From contig NC_018395.1 of the NCBI RefSeq assembly GCF_000208865.1, positions 3,816,606 through 3,880,605 on the forward strand: a DNA stretch of 64,000 nucleotides. The letters run 5' to 3'. This document shows, one piece after another, positions 34,501-46,830 of the stretch. This DNA is from Neospora caninum Liverpool. Its lineage: Eukaryota; Apicomplexa; Conoidasida; Eucoccidiorida; Sarcocystidae. The position numbers were made by a program, and so were the translations under genes. Position 1 is the stretch's first letter, and the number at the start of each line of letters is the position of its first letter. The notes beneath the pieces were generated by a model. It searched no databases and had not been told where the DNA came from. It saw only the letters and a program-made list of their open reading frames with translations.

Positions 34501-36796
34501 GGATGCATATCCATATACGCATACACCTGTATACATTCAAATATACGTGATTAAAACGAGCGTCGATGTATCGCATTATGAGCATGACCATGGCCACAGG
34601 GGCCGGTTCCGCGTTTTGTTGCGGGCGTCGAGTGCCGGGGTGTATCCTGTGCCTATTCTTCTGTACATGGAGGAATCCGTTGCTCTCATTGGCATCATGT
34701 GCTTGCTTCAGAATCAAGCGATAGCTCTGGTGGAACACCTCCTCCCTCTCGGGGTCGGCGTGCACGTGTTTGTGCGAGAACCGCGTGATGAGGTAGGAAG
34801 CGAGAAAGTTGATGTCTTGATCTGTTGCGGTCTATACACTGCACGCACACCACGGGTTGAGACAAGCACACAGCCACATTCCCCTTAAGAGTCAAGCCCA
34901 GCCGAGAGGCGCAAGCGGGCGTCGCTCTGACGACAACAAATCGTTGAATGCGTGAAGCGCTCCAAGGAATACAAACTAGTCTCTGGTTGCTGATCTTCGA
35001 AGCACGTGGAGAAGCGCATTCCTATGCAGGTCATAGACCAACACACATAGAGAGATCTTGTGTGTGCGTAAACAATGAGCCGGAGAAACGCAGCTGTCCT
35101 TTCAGGGGTCTGGCGGCCCCTTTGCTCGAGTCCGTCGGACAGCCCTCTGGAGACCCGCGAGAGCATTCCCCGCATTTCTGAAAACGCAAGTCTTGCAAAA
35201 TTGAGGAAGCGGCTTTCCTCTCGTCTCGCGCGTCTCTTTCAACGACACGTTTCCTGTCTCGTTGAAGAGGTGTCTTGCTTTCAGGCTTCTGCAGGCGTGC
35301 GAACGCTGGACCCGGGCGCGTCGGCGTCGCTTTCTTCGTTGGCGGCTTCGCGCTTCTCCGGCCTGCCGTCTGGTCTCCCTCATCGGCAAAACTGTACGTT
35401 GCCACTCTGCGGAATCTGATTCGAAGCATCTCTGTGCGTGTTTGTTCACCCCGCAAAGTTGGGAAAACTGACAGCGAACAAGCCGCATGTGTGTGTATGT
35501 CTGAGGGCGGGACTGTAATCGGAAGGCGATGGTGGGCAGGCGTATACAAAGACTTGTCGAGGGGCGTAGCCGTGGATGACGGCAAACACCAAGACGGCGA
35601 GAGAACTGTATGGGGGGATAAAAGCTGTCGCTCACGCACAAAAGGCCGGGGGAAGAAAGGAATGCGGAGGCTGGATTGCGGACTGTTCTGGTCCTTGCTG
35701 TTTTGCTCTCGGCGAATGCTGGGTTGCAGTGCAAGTGCACCAAGTGGGCACAGCTTTCCCTGACATTCTCTCCGCAACAGCAGACCTGGGCGTCGACGCA
35801 CTTCTCTTGCTTCCTGGATGCGAATCGGCGAACCGACCGAGTCCGAAAGAGGACTGGGACAAACGCACAGGTTTCCCGTCCTCTCAGCGCCTCGACAGAA
35901 GCCTCCTTTCTGCAGGATTGGCGTGTCTAGCCGTGGGGGGGCGTATCGTCACCGGCTGCGACGTACGTACAGTGGACGAATTCGAAGTGGACTGCATGCG
36001 GAGCAAGGCAGCAACCCTGTCGTTCCTGCCGTCGCCCCTATCTTCCGAAGGAACTTCCCGCCTCGGCAAGAACCTCCGTACGCCTTCTGTCTTGAGGGCA
36101 CCGCCCACGAATGTCGCTTGTGCTTCGCAAGTGACCGAGTCGCTGCGCGCCCGCCTCAGTCTCGCTCCACACAAAACTGCGCAACAGCCGACGGCTCTTT
36201 CGGCCGAACGCGTGTGTCCCTGTTGAAAACGGCACTCGCACACGGCATTACTAACGCCAGAGGAGCCAGGGAATCTCTTCACACATGCCTTCTCGAGTAT
36301 ACGCCGATGTGTCGCTTTTATTCCTCGTGAGGGGTAAAGCCGCCAACACGCCATGTCTAGATATATACATCCATACTGGATCCAGGAACTGTAAAGCTCG
36401 TGTCTGTACACCATTCGTGCATACGCAAGTACGCGTATGGGGGTAATAGGGACATAAGTTGTATAAGTGTCTTCGTACGTGCGTCTACATTCTAGCAGCA
36501 CATGATACTATCTTCACCCGCTTGATGGGTTGTCTGGACGAATTGTTTCTAGGCGAGATGTGCAGGATTTGTTGGCAGGGGCGGCATGCAGCAGATGTGT
36601 TTGCAGGTCTGAAGTGTCAGTATTTGCGCCTTCGAATGCGTACCCAGAGAGTGGTCCTGTTTTGGCAATGCTGCGTCCAGATCTGTCAGCCCACGTCGTC
36701 CGCGGTGTCGCTGAAGGACGCCTCTGGAGCCCGCCACATGCTTGGTTAGCTGAGCAGGGCTGTCTCTGCTCGCTGAACGATGTACGTGAAGGATAG
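31557..36796 (+). CDS. medium-chain dehydrogenase/reductase (quinone-oxidoreductase-like), divergent
   Basis: Exons with good frame and splice continuity: 31557-31848, 32817-32996, 33451-about 33579, 34245-34306, 34712-34792, 35285-35393, 35730 to about 36210, and a last exon 36553-36796 ending in TAG. Family evidence: an N-terminal GroES-like strand pair (HVAVQIHHVSLSRSSLF), then GETLAWGAGVAGLRRGDFLLL, the pre-nucleotide loop LRPEEGETVAIC, LGVDALLLLPG, and LACLAVGGRIVTG, the classic late Rossmann strand; the final exon has VVRGVAEGRLWSPPH, like the family's C-terminal helix. No zinc-ligand GHE motif is seen, pointing to the zinc-free branch. The glycine-rich NADPH loop appears degenerate (CSSLNQAIALVEHL). 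The donors of exon 3 and of the 35730 exon are unsettled and a small exon may be missing, so substrate and activity cannot be stated. Confidence 0.65.
33092..33109. repeat. (CA)n microsatellite
   Basis: Short run of CA dinucleotides in the intron following exon 2 of the MDR-family gene. Confidence 0.85.
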
Positions 36797-38746
36797 ACCG
36801 AGCATCGGAGCGTGCGGTGTAGGCCTAGAACGGGTTTCATCGTGAGTTCAGATGAAATACAGTAAAGCGCGGCGCCTGCGCGACGGTTCATAAGCAGTCT
36901 AAGCTTTACATATTTGCCACCCTCTGGCGCCGCTGAGGGATCAGGTAACCCAGTGAAAGAATCAAGATGGGGGGCCGCTTTCATTTATCCCGCCATCCGA
37001 ACGAGCACGTGCATCTCCACTGCCATTGCTGCTGTGACACTTGGGACAAATGTGCACACACGCGCAATCTGTTTTCTTGGGTTCGCGAGTGACTAGCTTC
37101 GTCCTGAAATCAAAGCTATATCTAAGGGAAGAAAAAACACCTTTCCTTGTTCCTGCTGTTGGAGTGGTGGTCTCATCGACATCATTGCACGCGGGAACAC
37201 GGTGGTTTTTTTGGACCCGCGTCCCTAGCACAGGTAGGAAGGAGCGGAACGAGGAGCCAACGTACCCCTTTCGTGGGGGGAGAAAAAGATGCACGTCCCC
37301 CGACGAACCATGAATGAAGATGTACCCCGCTGAACTTGATTTTCCACAGCCATGCGTCGTAGTTCCAGGCGGTCTTTCACCTCAGCTATGAACCGGACCC
37401 CCATCTCAATAGAGGTGGTCTGTTTTCCGCACCCAACAGAATAGAACGAGACAGAAAAATCTGCTGTTCTAATATGTGTGCATTGGCTGTGATGCAGTTC
37501 CACAGTGCAAGGAGAAAGGCGTGTCAAAGTGCCCCTGGAGACTGCATTGTCTGTACCCTGCATTGTCGGCCGTCGGGATGAAGCACATCCATAAACCGAA
37601 GTGAGGCAGATGGTGCCGTGCTGCAATCGATTTTGCAGGATAGTGAAAAAACTCTCTCAAAGATAACGCGAATTTGGTGTATCTCCGCCGCGTCTCTGCT
37701 TCCCAGATGGAAATTTCCCACGGCACTCGCACAAAACATGGACACATTCTGGTCTGTACCAGCGAGAGCACGTCCTGCACAACCGTATGCGCACACATAA
37801 AGAGTACACGATACTTGAAAAACACATGGTAAACGACGGGTGCTTTGTTCAGAGCGGTGGAGTTCGTCGGGCGAGTCGGTCCAGCAGGGCCGATCTCCGC
37901 TCCTAGAGCACTCCGGCAGTTGAGAAAACGCAAGAACAATCCCTGGCGACGAAAAGGTGTTAGTGGGCTCAGTGTGGTCACCAGTGGCCAGGCGGTCATC
38001 TGCCATCTGACAAACGCCCTCACAGACCTTCTCCATACAGCTGCAAGAGCCCGGAGCATGAGTAGACACGTACACACCGTAAGCACTCTCGTTCAACCCA
38101 ATACGTGAGGAAACTGGCTCGAACGATGGGCTCTATCTTGCAATCTGGAGAAGAAAACCAAAGCACGGCCTGTCACGTGCAGCGGTACGGAGGCTGTGGC
38201 TTACTCTCAGGGCATGAGATACGGGGTCGCCGCTCTTGTGAGTTATCCCCCGCTTTGGTGAGGTGTCCACGGCGCGCTGGCAGCCCCCGCCTGTCTAGCG
38301 CAACGGAGATAAAGGGGATGTAGTTTTATCCAGTTGAGCTTCGCCCGTGGATGACGTCACGTCTCTTAGCACAGCACCGAATGTACCAAGGGTAAGCCTC
38401 TAGTGGTGTACGCGCTGGGATAGCAAAGCTTCAGATCACGGAGTCGTTAACAATTCTGTGACTCATTGCAGAGGTGGCCCTGCCTAACAGACGCCGTTCG
38501 GCTCCTAAGACAGGGAATGGGCCACTAACGTTTTTTGACGACACCAATTTGGTCGCGTTGATACATTGAAGGTTTAGAACCGGAAAAAGCGACAAACTGC
38601 TGAAGAGGCGAGGCCGTCGAAAGGACACGGCAACAGCCCCTCCTGGCTGATGCGTATGCATTTAATGCGCCACAGAGGGCGTGGACTCGAACGACCATAA
38701 AATACGAATATTGCTGCTCAAAGATAGCTTCCTCCCGCGTAGTGTG
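36797..38746. other. convergent intergenic region
   Basis: Between the end of the plus-strand MDR-family gene and the end of the minus-strand secreted-protein gene. Frames of 100-200 codons occur on the minus strand (38096-37469) but have no motif and no supporting borders. Read as 3' UTRs and spacer. Confidence 0.5.
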
Positions 38747-40264
38747 TTAGCTTGCCGAAACACCGAGAAGTGCGATTACACCGAACCAGGTGTAAGCGGC
38801 CACTTGAAATCCCGCAGGTGATGCACTGGAGAATCTTCCATCCTTGCAATAGATCCGGGCATTGGCCGTTTCCCCGAGGAGATAATACGGTTCTCCATTC
38901 ATCACGCGCGGCATTTGGAGAGGCTCCACGTAGCGGCCGAAGGTTTGGCGGCAACGGACTTCAACAGCACCTCTGCCTGCACACTGGGCACCCGCCTGTG
39001 CATTTAGCGCACGATCTTGAGGACCAGCCCGTGGACTTGACAGCGTCTGACTTCTATTCGATAAAGAATCGATTTGTTCGACAGCATCCTCTGCCATGTT
39101 CGTGTTATCGGATGCTCCTGTCTTGCTTCCGCTTTCCCCCACGCCTTCCAGCCAGTTGCTTGTGGACACTGCGCCAGGGCCTATGTCCCCTAGGACACCA
39201 TTGTTGTCAGACTTTCCAGCTGCTTGACGTGGTTGATTCTCCGGATCCTTGCTTGTCTGTTTGCAAATCATGCCGTATGCATGGGCGGATCCTGCAGATG
39301 ACGCTAGAACGGCAACGGCCTCAGACGGGCAATTGGCATTGCTTCCCACACAAGTATTTGTCAAGTTAGCCATCCCCCACAGTTCCTCATTCGTGCAAAT
39401 CCCGCGGCGACACGTGGTGAACTCGCCTGATGTACCCTCTGCCAATGCGACATGCCAGCCGACGGAGAGCCAGATGTCGCCGGTTGTATGGGGACCGATG
39501 ACTGCTAAAAGCATGCTTCGATCTGAGCAGTAGAGAGACCGGTGTGTCTGGCTTCCGGGAGCAGCCAAATACCCGACCGAAAACCATCTGATGCGATGTT
39601 CCTCTAAGCCGGGACTATCAACGTCTGCAGGTGCACCCGCTTCGGCGTTGTTCCGCGCTGACGTCGCTCGTTCCACCTCAGCCTCCCATGCAAGACGCCT
39701 TGCTTGCACCCACTCCGCAGTACATAAGAAACGAAAGTGAGGCTGGGACGCAGGTGGTGTGTTTTCTTTTGGCGGAACCGGGGCGTCCTCAGGCAGAGTA
39801 ACTGACTTGTGGTTGCACACCGCATCGAACGCCAGGTTCCCAACTCGGTTGCCACGAGCATGAGAAGGCTTTAGGCGGCATAGAAGGAGAGACAGAACAG
39901 CAGGCATATCTATAGGGATGGTGATCTCCTCTCCGATTGACAGGTATATGGGATCAAGTAACCCCGCGCGCACCAGGCGGCTCTTCCGGACTATCGCCTC
40001 CCGGCGTCGATTAGGTCTGCTGTCTCTCAAGTTCTCAAACCTAAACGCTTCAGTTGCGTGTTCGGGTTGTGGCACGGGTCCCAGCCGATCGTCTTTACAC
40101 GCAACCCAAAGAGGTGTGTACGCCGGTCCACTAAACGAACAGAAAGGCAAAACTGAAGATATCAGTGGACAAAGTCCTGCCCAAAAGAGAAAGAGCAGAA
40201 ATGGCCACGTGCGAAAAGGTCGGCTATACAACTGTCCACGTCCAGGAGGCCCGCAAAGGTACAT
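38747..40264 (-). CDS. unrecognised secreted protein with GPI-type C-terminus
   Basis: I do not recognise the family. A single open frame runs to the stop at 38747; from the ATG at 40264 it encodes 505 residues. An alternative in-frame ATG at 40444 would add 60 residues, including a second hydrophobic patch. Starting at 40264 places a strong hydrophobic signal (WPFLLFLFWAGLC and on) about 25 residues from the N-terminus. The mature part has about a dozen spaced cysteines, several in close pairs (TCRRGIC, TCVGSNANC), and an NLT glycosylation site. The last 20 residues are hydrophobic (FQVAAYTWFGVIALLGVSAS) after a small-residue stretch (SSASPAG), as in GPI-anchor signals. This is the plan of T. 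gondii surface antigens, but I could not align it to the SRS fold, so it is only 'candidate surface protein'. Missing introns cannot be excluded. Confidence 0.6.
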   Translation of the reverse strand: MYLCGPPGRGQLYSRPFRTWPFLLFLFWAGLCPLISSVLPFCSFSGPAYTPLWVACKDDRLGPVPQPEHATEAFRFENLRDSRPNRRREAIVRKSRLVRAGLLDPIYLSIGEEITIPIDMPAVLSLLLCRLKPSHARGNRVGNLAFDAVCNHKSVTLPEDAPVPPKENTPPASQPHFRFLCTAEWVQARRLAWEAEVERATSARNNAEAGAPADVDSPGLEEHRIRWFSVGYLAAPGSQTHRSLYCSDRSMLLAVIGPHTTGDIWLSVGWHVALAEGTSGEFTTCRRGICTNEELWGMANLTNTCVGSNANCPSEAVAVLASSAGSAHAYGMICKQTSKDPENQPRQAAGKSDNNGVLGDIGPGAVSTSNWLEGVGESGSKTGASDNTNMAEDAVEQIDSLSNRSQTLSSPRAGPQDRALNAQAGAQCAGRGAVEVRCRQTFGRYVEPLQMPRVMNGEPYYLLGETANARIYCKDGRFSSASPAGFQVAAYTWFGVIALLGVSAS

Positions 40265-40444
40265 CACTACGGTGCTATTGTCGTGCCCATGCTGGGAAGA
40301 TTCTTGACGTGCCTGGCCGAAGAAAATCAACAGGAACCAGGAAAAATTCGGAAGAGACCTGGATAATCCCTTCTGCCGGGTTGGACCCCGGTCGTCCCCA
40401 AGCCTCCGTCGAATATCTGGGATGGAATACTGCTGCCACGCCAT

Positions 40445-43400
40445 CTCCTCGAGCTTGACAACCTCCGTTTCTTGCCGGACGCCTGGAGGCGTCGGACAAA
40501 GCGATTCGTCCCAGTTATCTCCAGTTCAGCCCTGTGCACCTAAGTTGCCGACAGATGGTGCAGCACCTGGTCGTCGAGCAAATGCTTCCGGGTTCACGCG
40601 CAGGCATGCAGTCACTGGCATGGAGGCAACGCAGATAGTCGCAGCAGACGTCCTCCTGCACGATGGACACACCGCGAAGAGTTAATCAAAATCTACAGCA
40701 AATGAAACTGACAGGTAGCTTCCGATTTGCCAAGGAAAAGAGCGTTGGTCTTCGGAGTGCATGGGGGCATGGGGAGGTAGACATTTAAGGCTGAACGACA
40801 GAACCTCTGACCCGAACTGCTGCTCCGTGAAACGTAGCTAACCGGACGGGGTCATGGAGCCACTGCGCATCCCTCACAACCAGACAATTTTGTAAAGGCA
40901 GCTCTGCAGTGTTGTACCATCTATACTCATGAATGCTGACTAATACAGACAAGGGGACAGACACGTTTACGGCATCGACACACATGCGGGGAGTGACAGG
41001 CGTATGCAGTGCGACCACGACCAATAACTGCTGCAAAGAACCACGTGCAACTAAAGCGCGCTACGAATGTATCAAACCGCTTCCGCCATCAAATGTTTAT
41101 GACAGCCAAAATCTCCATCCACAAACAAGCAAAGCCATTCATGCCTCGTTCACCGCTTTTCCGCGGCCGACGCCACTGTCAACTCCTCTTCCGGAACACA
41201 CAACGTGACCCGAGCACCTGCGTAGGGCCCGAGCACATTGGCGTACTAAGGGTTTGCCTGGCGTATACAATAGCCATGTAAAGGACAGAAAATCCCCATC
41301 AGCCAGTTGCGCAAAACTGGCGAGTTGGCGTAACATTATGCGAAAATGGAAAATACAAGAGCGTTTCTCTGCCCCTGGTTTGTCGTCATATCACGGGCGG
41401 AAACTGTGATGCACTGGATTAAAAGTCGAAGCCGAGTCAAGCACCAGACACCAGAAGGTACTGAACACGTATCCTACGACAGAGAGAAAACGCATGTCTA
41501 TGAAGGTAGCAGTTCATCAATCCGTGACTGCGGAAGCCGCGTAGGTGAGACAGGTTTGCCCTTTTTGACATCAACGCCTTGAACATTGGAGATTGCACCG
41601 TAGAGTGAAATAGAAAACCCCGGAATCATGCGCGAATGGAAAGATATACTGGTAGTCAGAAGTTCATGTTTTAAAAAAAAACAATCTTTATTGTCAGCCT
41701 CAAATTCGAGTTGTCAACAGATTGATTGCCCGCGCCTCGTGCAAGCGTAACGCAGCTCCTGACTCGCTTGCCAACATCAGAAAAGGTTGACTTCTTTTCC
41801 TTTGGAAACGTTAAAAATTTTTGGTGACCGTAGCACTGTAAAGCATTAATTTCGATATCGGCCTGCATGTCCGTTCGTGCTTTCCAGTACATATACCGTG
41901 GATGGTGCCGTCTCCGTTGTGCGTCTCAAATACACATCGTGCAGCGTCGTGTCGTGTGTACAAGATTGCATCGGCTGTACATGATTGCATCGGCTGTACA
42001 AGATTGCATCGGCTGTACAAGATTGCGTCGGCTGATCAATTGAGAAAACAACAGCGAATGTCCCAGCTGTTCAAGGGTTTCGAGGCCTCAAGTATGAACA
42101 GGAACTTGAATCGAGGTTGTGGCGACTATAGCAAAACCAGTGCGAGACACAACTATTGACAACTCCTTGCCAACGATAGCCTACAGTGAACCACAGGTGT
42201 CTTTAAGATGTTGTCTTTATTTTTCACCAAGCTACGGTCTCGTCAGGTCCTAGCGTTCACGCAGCAGCTGCAACAACTCGATCGGTCCCGGCATCCTTTG
42301 CTGAGGCAAAAAAAGCAGCGTACTGCAAATGCAGTGCTTCGAGTGAAGAACAGAAAAGCGGCTGATCCACCGTGGTCTTGGGAATCCAACGCGTGACAAG
42401 CATCTTGACGTGACCGGCAAGGACAGTCACCTGGTTACGGTTGCGTTTCTTCTTTGTTTATGTGTTTGTCGGGGCTACCATTTCTCGTGAAAGTTGATTT
42501 CTGTGTGAACATTCCAGGCAAGCTGTAAAACTTCTGATGGGAAGGTGGTAGAGAAACGATCTCCGCAGAGTCTGTGGCCTGCCCGTCCCCAGGGGTATTC
42601 GCAGGCGTTGTACAGCGTTTTCGAGCTAAATTGTTCTGAATCCAGCGCTATTGATGAACTAGCATTATCATTAGCTATTACGCGTGTTCTGTGTTGCCGA
42701 TTCTTATGGTGAGATAACTACATGTGTTTCTGCTTTCCTTCTTGAATTATGCCCGCCACCCCATTTCCGACGCCCCCCTCCTGTAGAACCCATGAGCGAT
42801 CTGCGACTGCAGACAACTCAGAACATGTCGTCTTCTTCTCGGATGAGGTGAAGGGATATGCTGGCTGTATGCGGGTAGGTGTTCCTAGATCCAGGGCACT
42901 ATATGTCGAGAACCGGTGGGCACAATTGCTCTAGGTGGTGTACAGTCAACTGCAACACGGCGACAGGGACCGCCCTCTACAGAGATCGACCTCTACAAAG
43001 ATCACCTTGCGTAAGCTTACATGAACATTTGAGACTGTTCGTTGCCATGTTTTGTCTCGCGAGGCCAGGAGTTTTTCTTCATAATGCTCGATGCCCACGA
43101 CGCCTCCATGAAGGCTGGAAAGTGGCAGCGCTTCCGTGAAAGCGAACGGCTCGAGAATTGTTGCATTTACTCAATGGGGGGAAGTGCAGATATATCGAAC
43201 CACTAACCAGTTTTCCCAAAACGAAATACATGGACGGAGTCTGTCCTTCACTTGCCTTATGATGTTTTTTATGTCCACCGGATCATAAAACACGGGAGAC
43301 TAAACCTCGTGAATGCGCACAAACGCTCCACATCATTTCTCCCTCATGTGGCTCCAAGTTGACGTAACACACAACATGTCGCTGGCAAAGGCCTTCCACG

Positions 43401-44240
43401 GGAACCGCGGGTGAGGAGACGGAGCATCTCTGAGAACCTGAGAATCCGGTCGTACCCCAGGGGAAACGAAGTTGCTTCTTTCTAACGGGTACGAAGACAA
43501 AGGTCTTATGGCTCAGTGGATGCTCCTTCACTGATGGCGACAATCCCGCCCACACGCCCCAGTTATTCCGACCAACCACGTACCACTTGTATGTGGATGT
43601 TCCCCATAAATGCATTTCACTGATGCACACAGAGATTATGTCCACCTTGCTAATTCATTGCGCTGTTCCACAAAACGATCGTCTGGCTGGGCAAAGCAAG
43701 CACCAAACAGCGCCGGCGTGCAAGAAGTCTCTGGCTACCGAGAATACCAAGCAATCGCCGCAAAACAGATCCATTGGCAGCACGAAGCTTAGTATGAAAC
43801 GCTAAGTGGGGCCCACGGTAGTACTGGCATAATCACACGCCTTCTTTTTTTCAGGGAGGATGATCAAATACGACAGACTCTGCGCAAGCGAAGATCCGCC
43901 GGCCGGATGACACAGGAATAGAGTTGACGAGCAGATTTTAAAACTATTGACATTTGCGAGTTTCCTGTCATTCAGCAGTACGCAGCTTGTCCTGGTTGTG
44001 GACACGAAAATGTGTGCTGCCTGGTGTGGAGAAAAATGAAATGTTGCTCGACGGGAACTCCCCGTCACCTTTGATGACTTCGCGCCCCCAGCAGTCCGTC
44101 ACAGGTTGCGATTGTTCAGTTATGATGCTGTACCTAAAGTGTCAAGCATTACAGAGACGCCGCTTCAGACAAGTACGCGAAGCTTAAGTGGTGTAAAGCA
44201 TCCATTGTCTTTAGCTTCACGACAGTCACCTGACCGGCAC
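40445..44240. other. intergenic region, no gene seen
   Basis: 3.8 kb of more AT-rich sequence with only short frames on both strands. It should contain the promoter of the secreted-protein gene and the 3' UTR of the prominin-like gene. A 19-bp tandem repeat lies at 41957-42032. Confidence 0.55.
41957..42032. repeat. four-copy 19-bp tandem repeat
   Basis: Units at 41957-41975, 41976-41994, 41995-42013 and 42014-42032 of TGTACAAGATTGCATCGGC. Copy 2 has one change (CATGAT) and copy 4 one change (GCGTCGG). The sequence is not coding in any supported gene. Confidence 0.95.
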
Positions 44241-46797
44241 CTAAGGATCCTTTTCGTTCTCGAAGAATGCCCACATGCTGCCATCCACCCGTGCTTCCTG
44301 TTCGCCTGAAATCGGTAGCAACGTGGAGATTCTTTTGGCACAGTGTGAAGAAGCGTGGCCTGGTTGCGACGTACAAGTCTCATGTTCAGTCGCTGCCTCC
44401 TCGATTCGGGTCTTCTTCCCTCCGTCCTGGATGCTTCGCTTCCAACCAGAAGTGCCCCTTTTGAGAGAACTGCTCGCTGGGGTACCTTTTAAATATTGGG
44501 AAGAGCCCTCTGGATCTACTGTTACCGCAGTGGTCCCGCTGGCATTCTCAGAGTTCGCTGGTCCGCCACCTCGAGTGCGACGCACCCACAGCCGTTTATA
44601 GCGACGAGAACCGTCGCCTGAAGCATCCCGGTGTGATGAAATGGTCCCTTCGCAAAGCGGCGGCATGCTGCCGTCACGGGTTCCCCATCTCTTCCTACGT
44701 CGCCGGTTTGACATGAGCGTTTGCCAGGCGCAAAAGAGAATAAGGAAAAGCACCAGAGCGGCGAAGCCGAGGAATTGATAGCAGACGCCGATTAAAGCTG
44801 CACTCTCCGCACTCTCATAACACGCGCGCTCCTGCACCATCTGGAAACTCTGATATACAGGCGTGCAGTCCATCTTGCTCAGCAGACGTCGAGTGCGTTC
44901 GAGGGTGTCCACAACGGGAACTACAACTGTTCTTTCGACAAGCTTCCGTGCATTATGAACCCGATCGTAGAGCGCCTGAGTCTGTCCACAAAGCACGGAA
45001 CACCGGCACCTCAGAAAAGCGACTTCATTATGAAACATAGAAGCCAGTAGAGGCACCCAAGGAATCTTTGGTCTCTCCGATAAAACGCAGACTCGACGTT
45101 TGTATCCCTGTCACATGCTCCATCACGGGTGTGCGCAGCCACCGGGGCAGGGAGACTCGTTCTTGCCGAGACCGAGGAAAAGTGCGTACACAGTGTGGTC
45201 GGTACGTAGTGGCAGAGAGCGGCCGAAAAAACAGCGGAGAATCAGGTGAGGTGAAGGACTTGCAGCCAGACAAAAAATCTGAATGGCGAGCATGTAGAGT
45301 CCATGTCTCCGTCCTTGCCCAACACGGCTCGGAGATCCAATGAGATCCTCTAGGTGACAGGCTACGCACATCGAGCTGAAACACAAAACGAAGAAGTTAA
45401 CGGGCGACTCACTTTTCAGCGGATGTGTGACGGCAACTATGGTGAATAGCGAACTACCTACCCATTTGTTGAGACTCGTGTCTGTAGCGAAGGGAGTAAG
45501 GCGACTTAAAGAGAAAAGGCTAGAATTCCAGAAATTGGTGACAGCTGTTTACCTGTGAGAGAAGGTCAACTGGTTCTTGACTTTCGACAAGATCTGTCCA
45601 CTGGTCATAATCACATCGACGCCATTTTCGGCCATATGGAAGAAGAATACGAGGAGCACCCTCCGCCTGGGCTTCGTCCTTCCATACACTTGGATCGGAG
45701 CCATCGAGGCCTTCACGTAGCCGCTTTGTACGGTTGACTTCCTGGGTGCGCGCGCGTTCGAGCTCTTGACCGCTCAACCGTTTCTTTTCCGAGCACCGGA
45801 AGGGTAACGGAAGAGGATTTGGCGGCTTTGCTGCATTTGCAGTGGCGGTAGGGGAACTCGGGGACGTTGCGTGAGTCTGCGCATCGTCCCTCACCTCCGA
45901 CGCCTCTGCTTCCGGACCGGAATCAGGGGGCGTGGAATGTCCACCACTTTGAGCGCCTCCTGTTCTCAGACGCTGCTTAAGGGCAGCTAGCCAAAGGGCG
46001 TTCTCATACTTGATTCTCTCTTCCGGATCGGGCTTCAGTCGCGCAATCTCGGCCCGAATCTCAGGCGCGTCGACTGAGAAAAAGTCATCAATCCGGTAAC
46101 GCGTATCACGGCCTGTTTCACCGCGATGAAGTGCTTCAAAGTAGAACGGTTGAATGTACTCCTCGACATCCAACAGGCCATAGAGAAGAAACTCTCCACC
46201 TACACTCTTGTCGCTGAAATCACTCGATGCCGGCAACATCGGCGTTTGAGGTGCACTCGCTGACGCGCCTGGCGCCCGCTCAGCTTCCGTGCTCGCCGCG
46301 GGAGTGCTGTCTCCTTCATTTGCGCGACTACGTTTGGCCTGGAGCCGCTTGAGTTCACTGTTTATGTACTGAAGGAAGCCGCTCGCGGCTGCGCCCGAAG
46401 GAGGCAAAGTAAGCAAGTCCTCACGCGTAAGTCCAGGAGGGCCCACGAGGCGGGCTGTCGGAACATCGAAGGGACTGTGGAAGGTACGTGCTTTGTCTTG
46501 TAAACCGCTGTAGAGCACAGGAAGGTAGGTGTTTGTTCGACTTGAAGACCCCTGAAGAAGGGAACCGCAAGGAAACCGAGACAATATGGCGACGGAGATG
46601 ATGCGAATGGACCCCAAGGAAACAACCGGATGCTACCCTCTTCTCGCCGGCACACAGCTACACTGAACGACGTCAGTACCTGTCTCGTGCCCGGAAGCAC
46701 GACAGCGTCTCCGCGAAAACACCGTTGAGATCACAGCTAGAAAAAGATTACATCTAGATGGTTGGATACAGACATATATTCCGAGAATCATCAATAC

Positions 46798-46830
<33 letters not shown>

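Noticed and set aside
45123..45386. Alternative frame over exon 9 of the prominin-like gene
   Set aside because: It includes an attractive hydrophobic, Cys-rich stretch, but the phase inherited from the preceding exon (CAG/GTAAAC donor) does not enter this frame.
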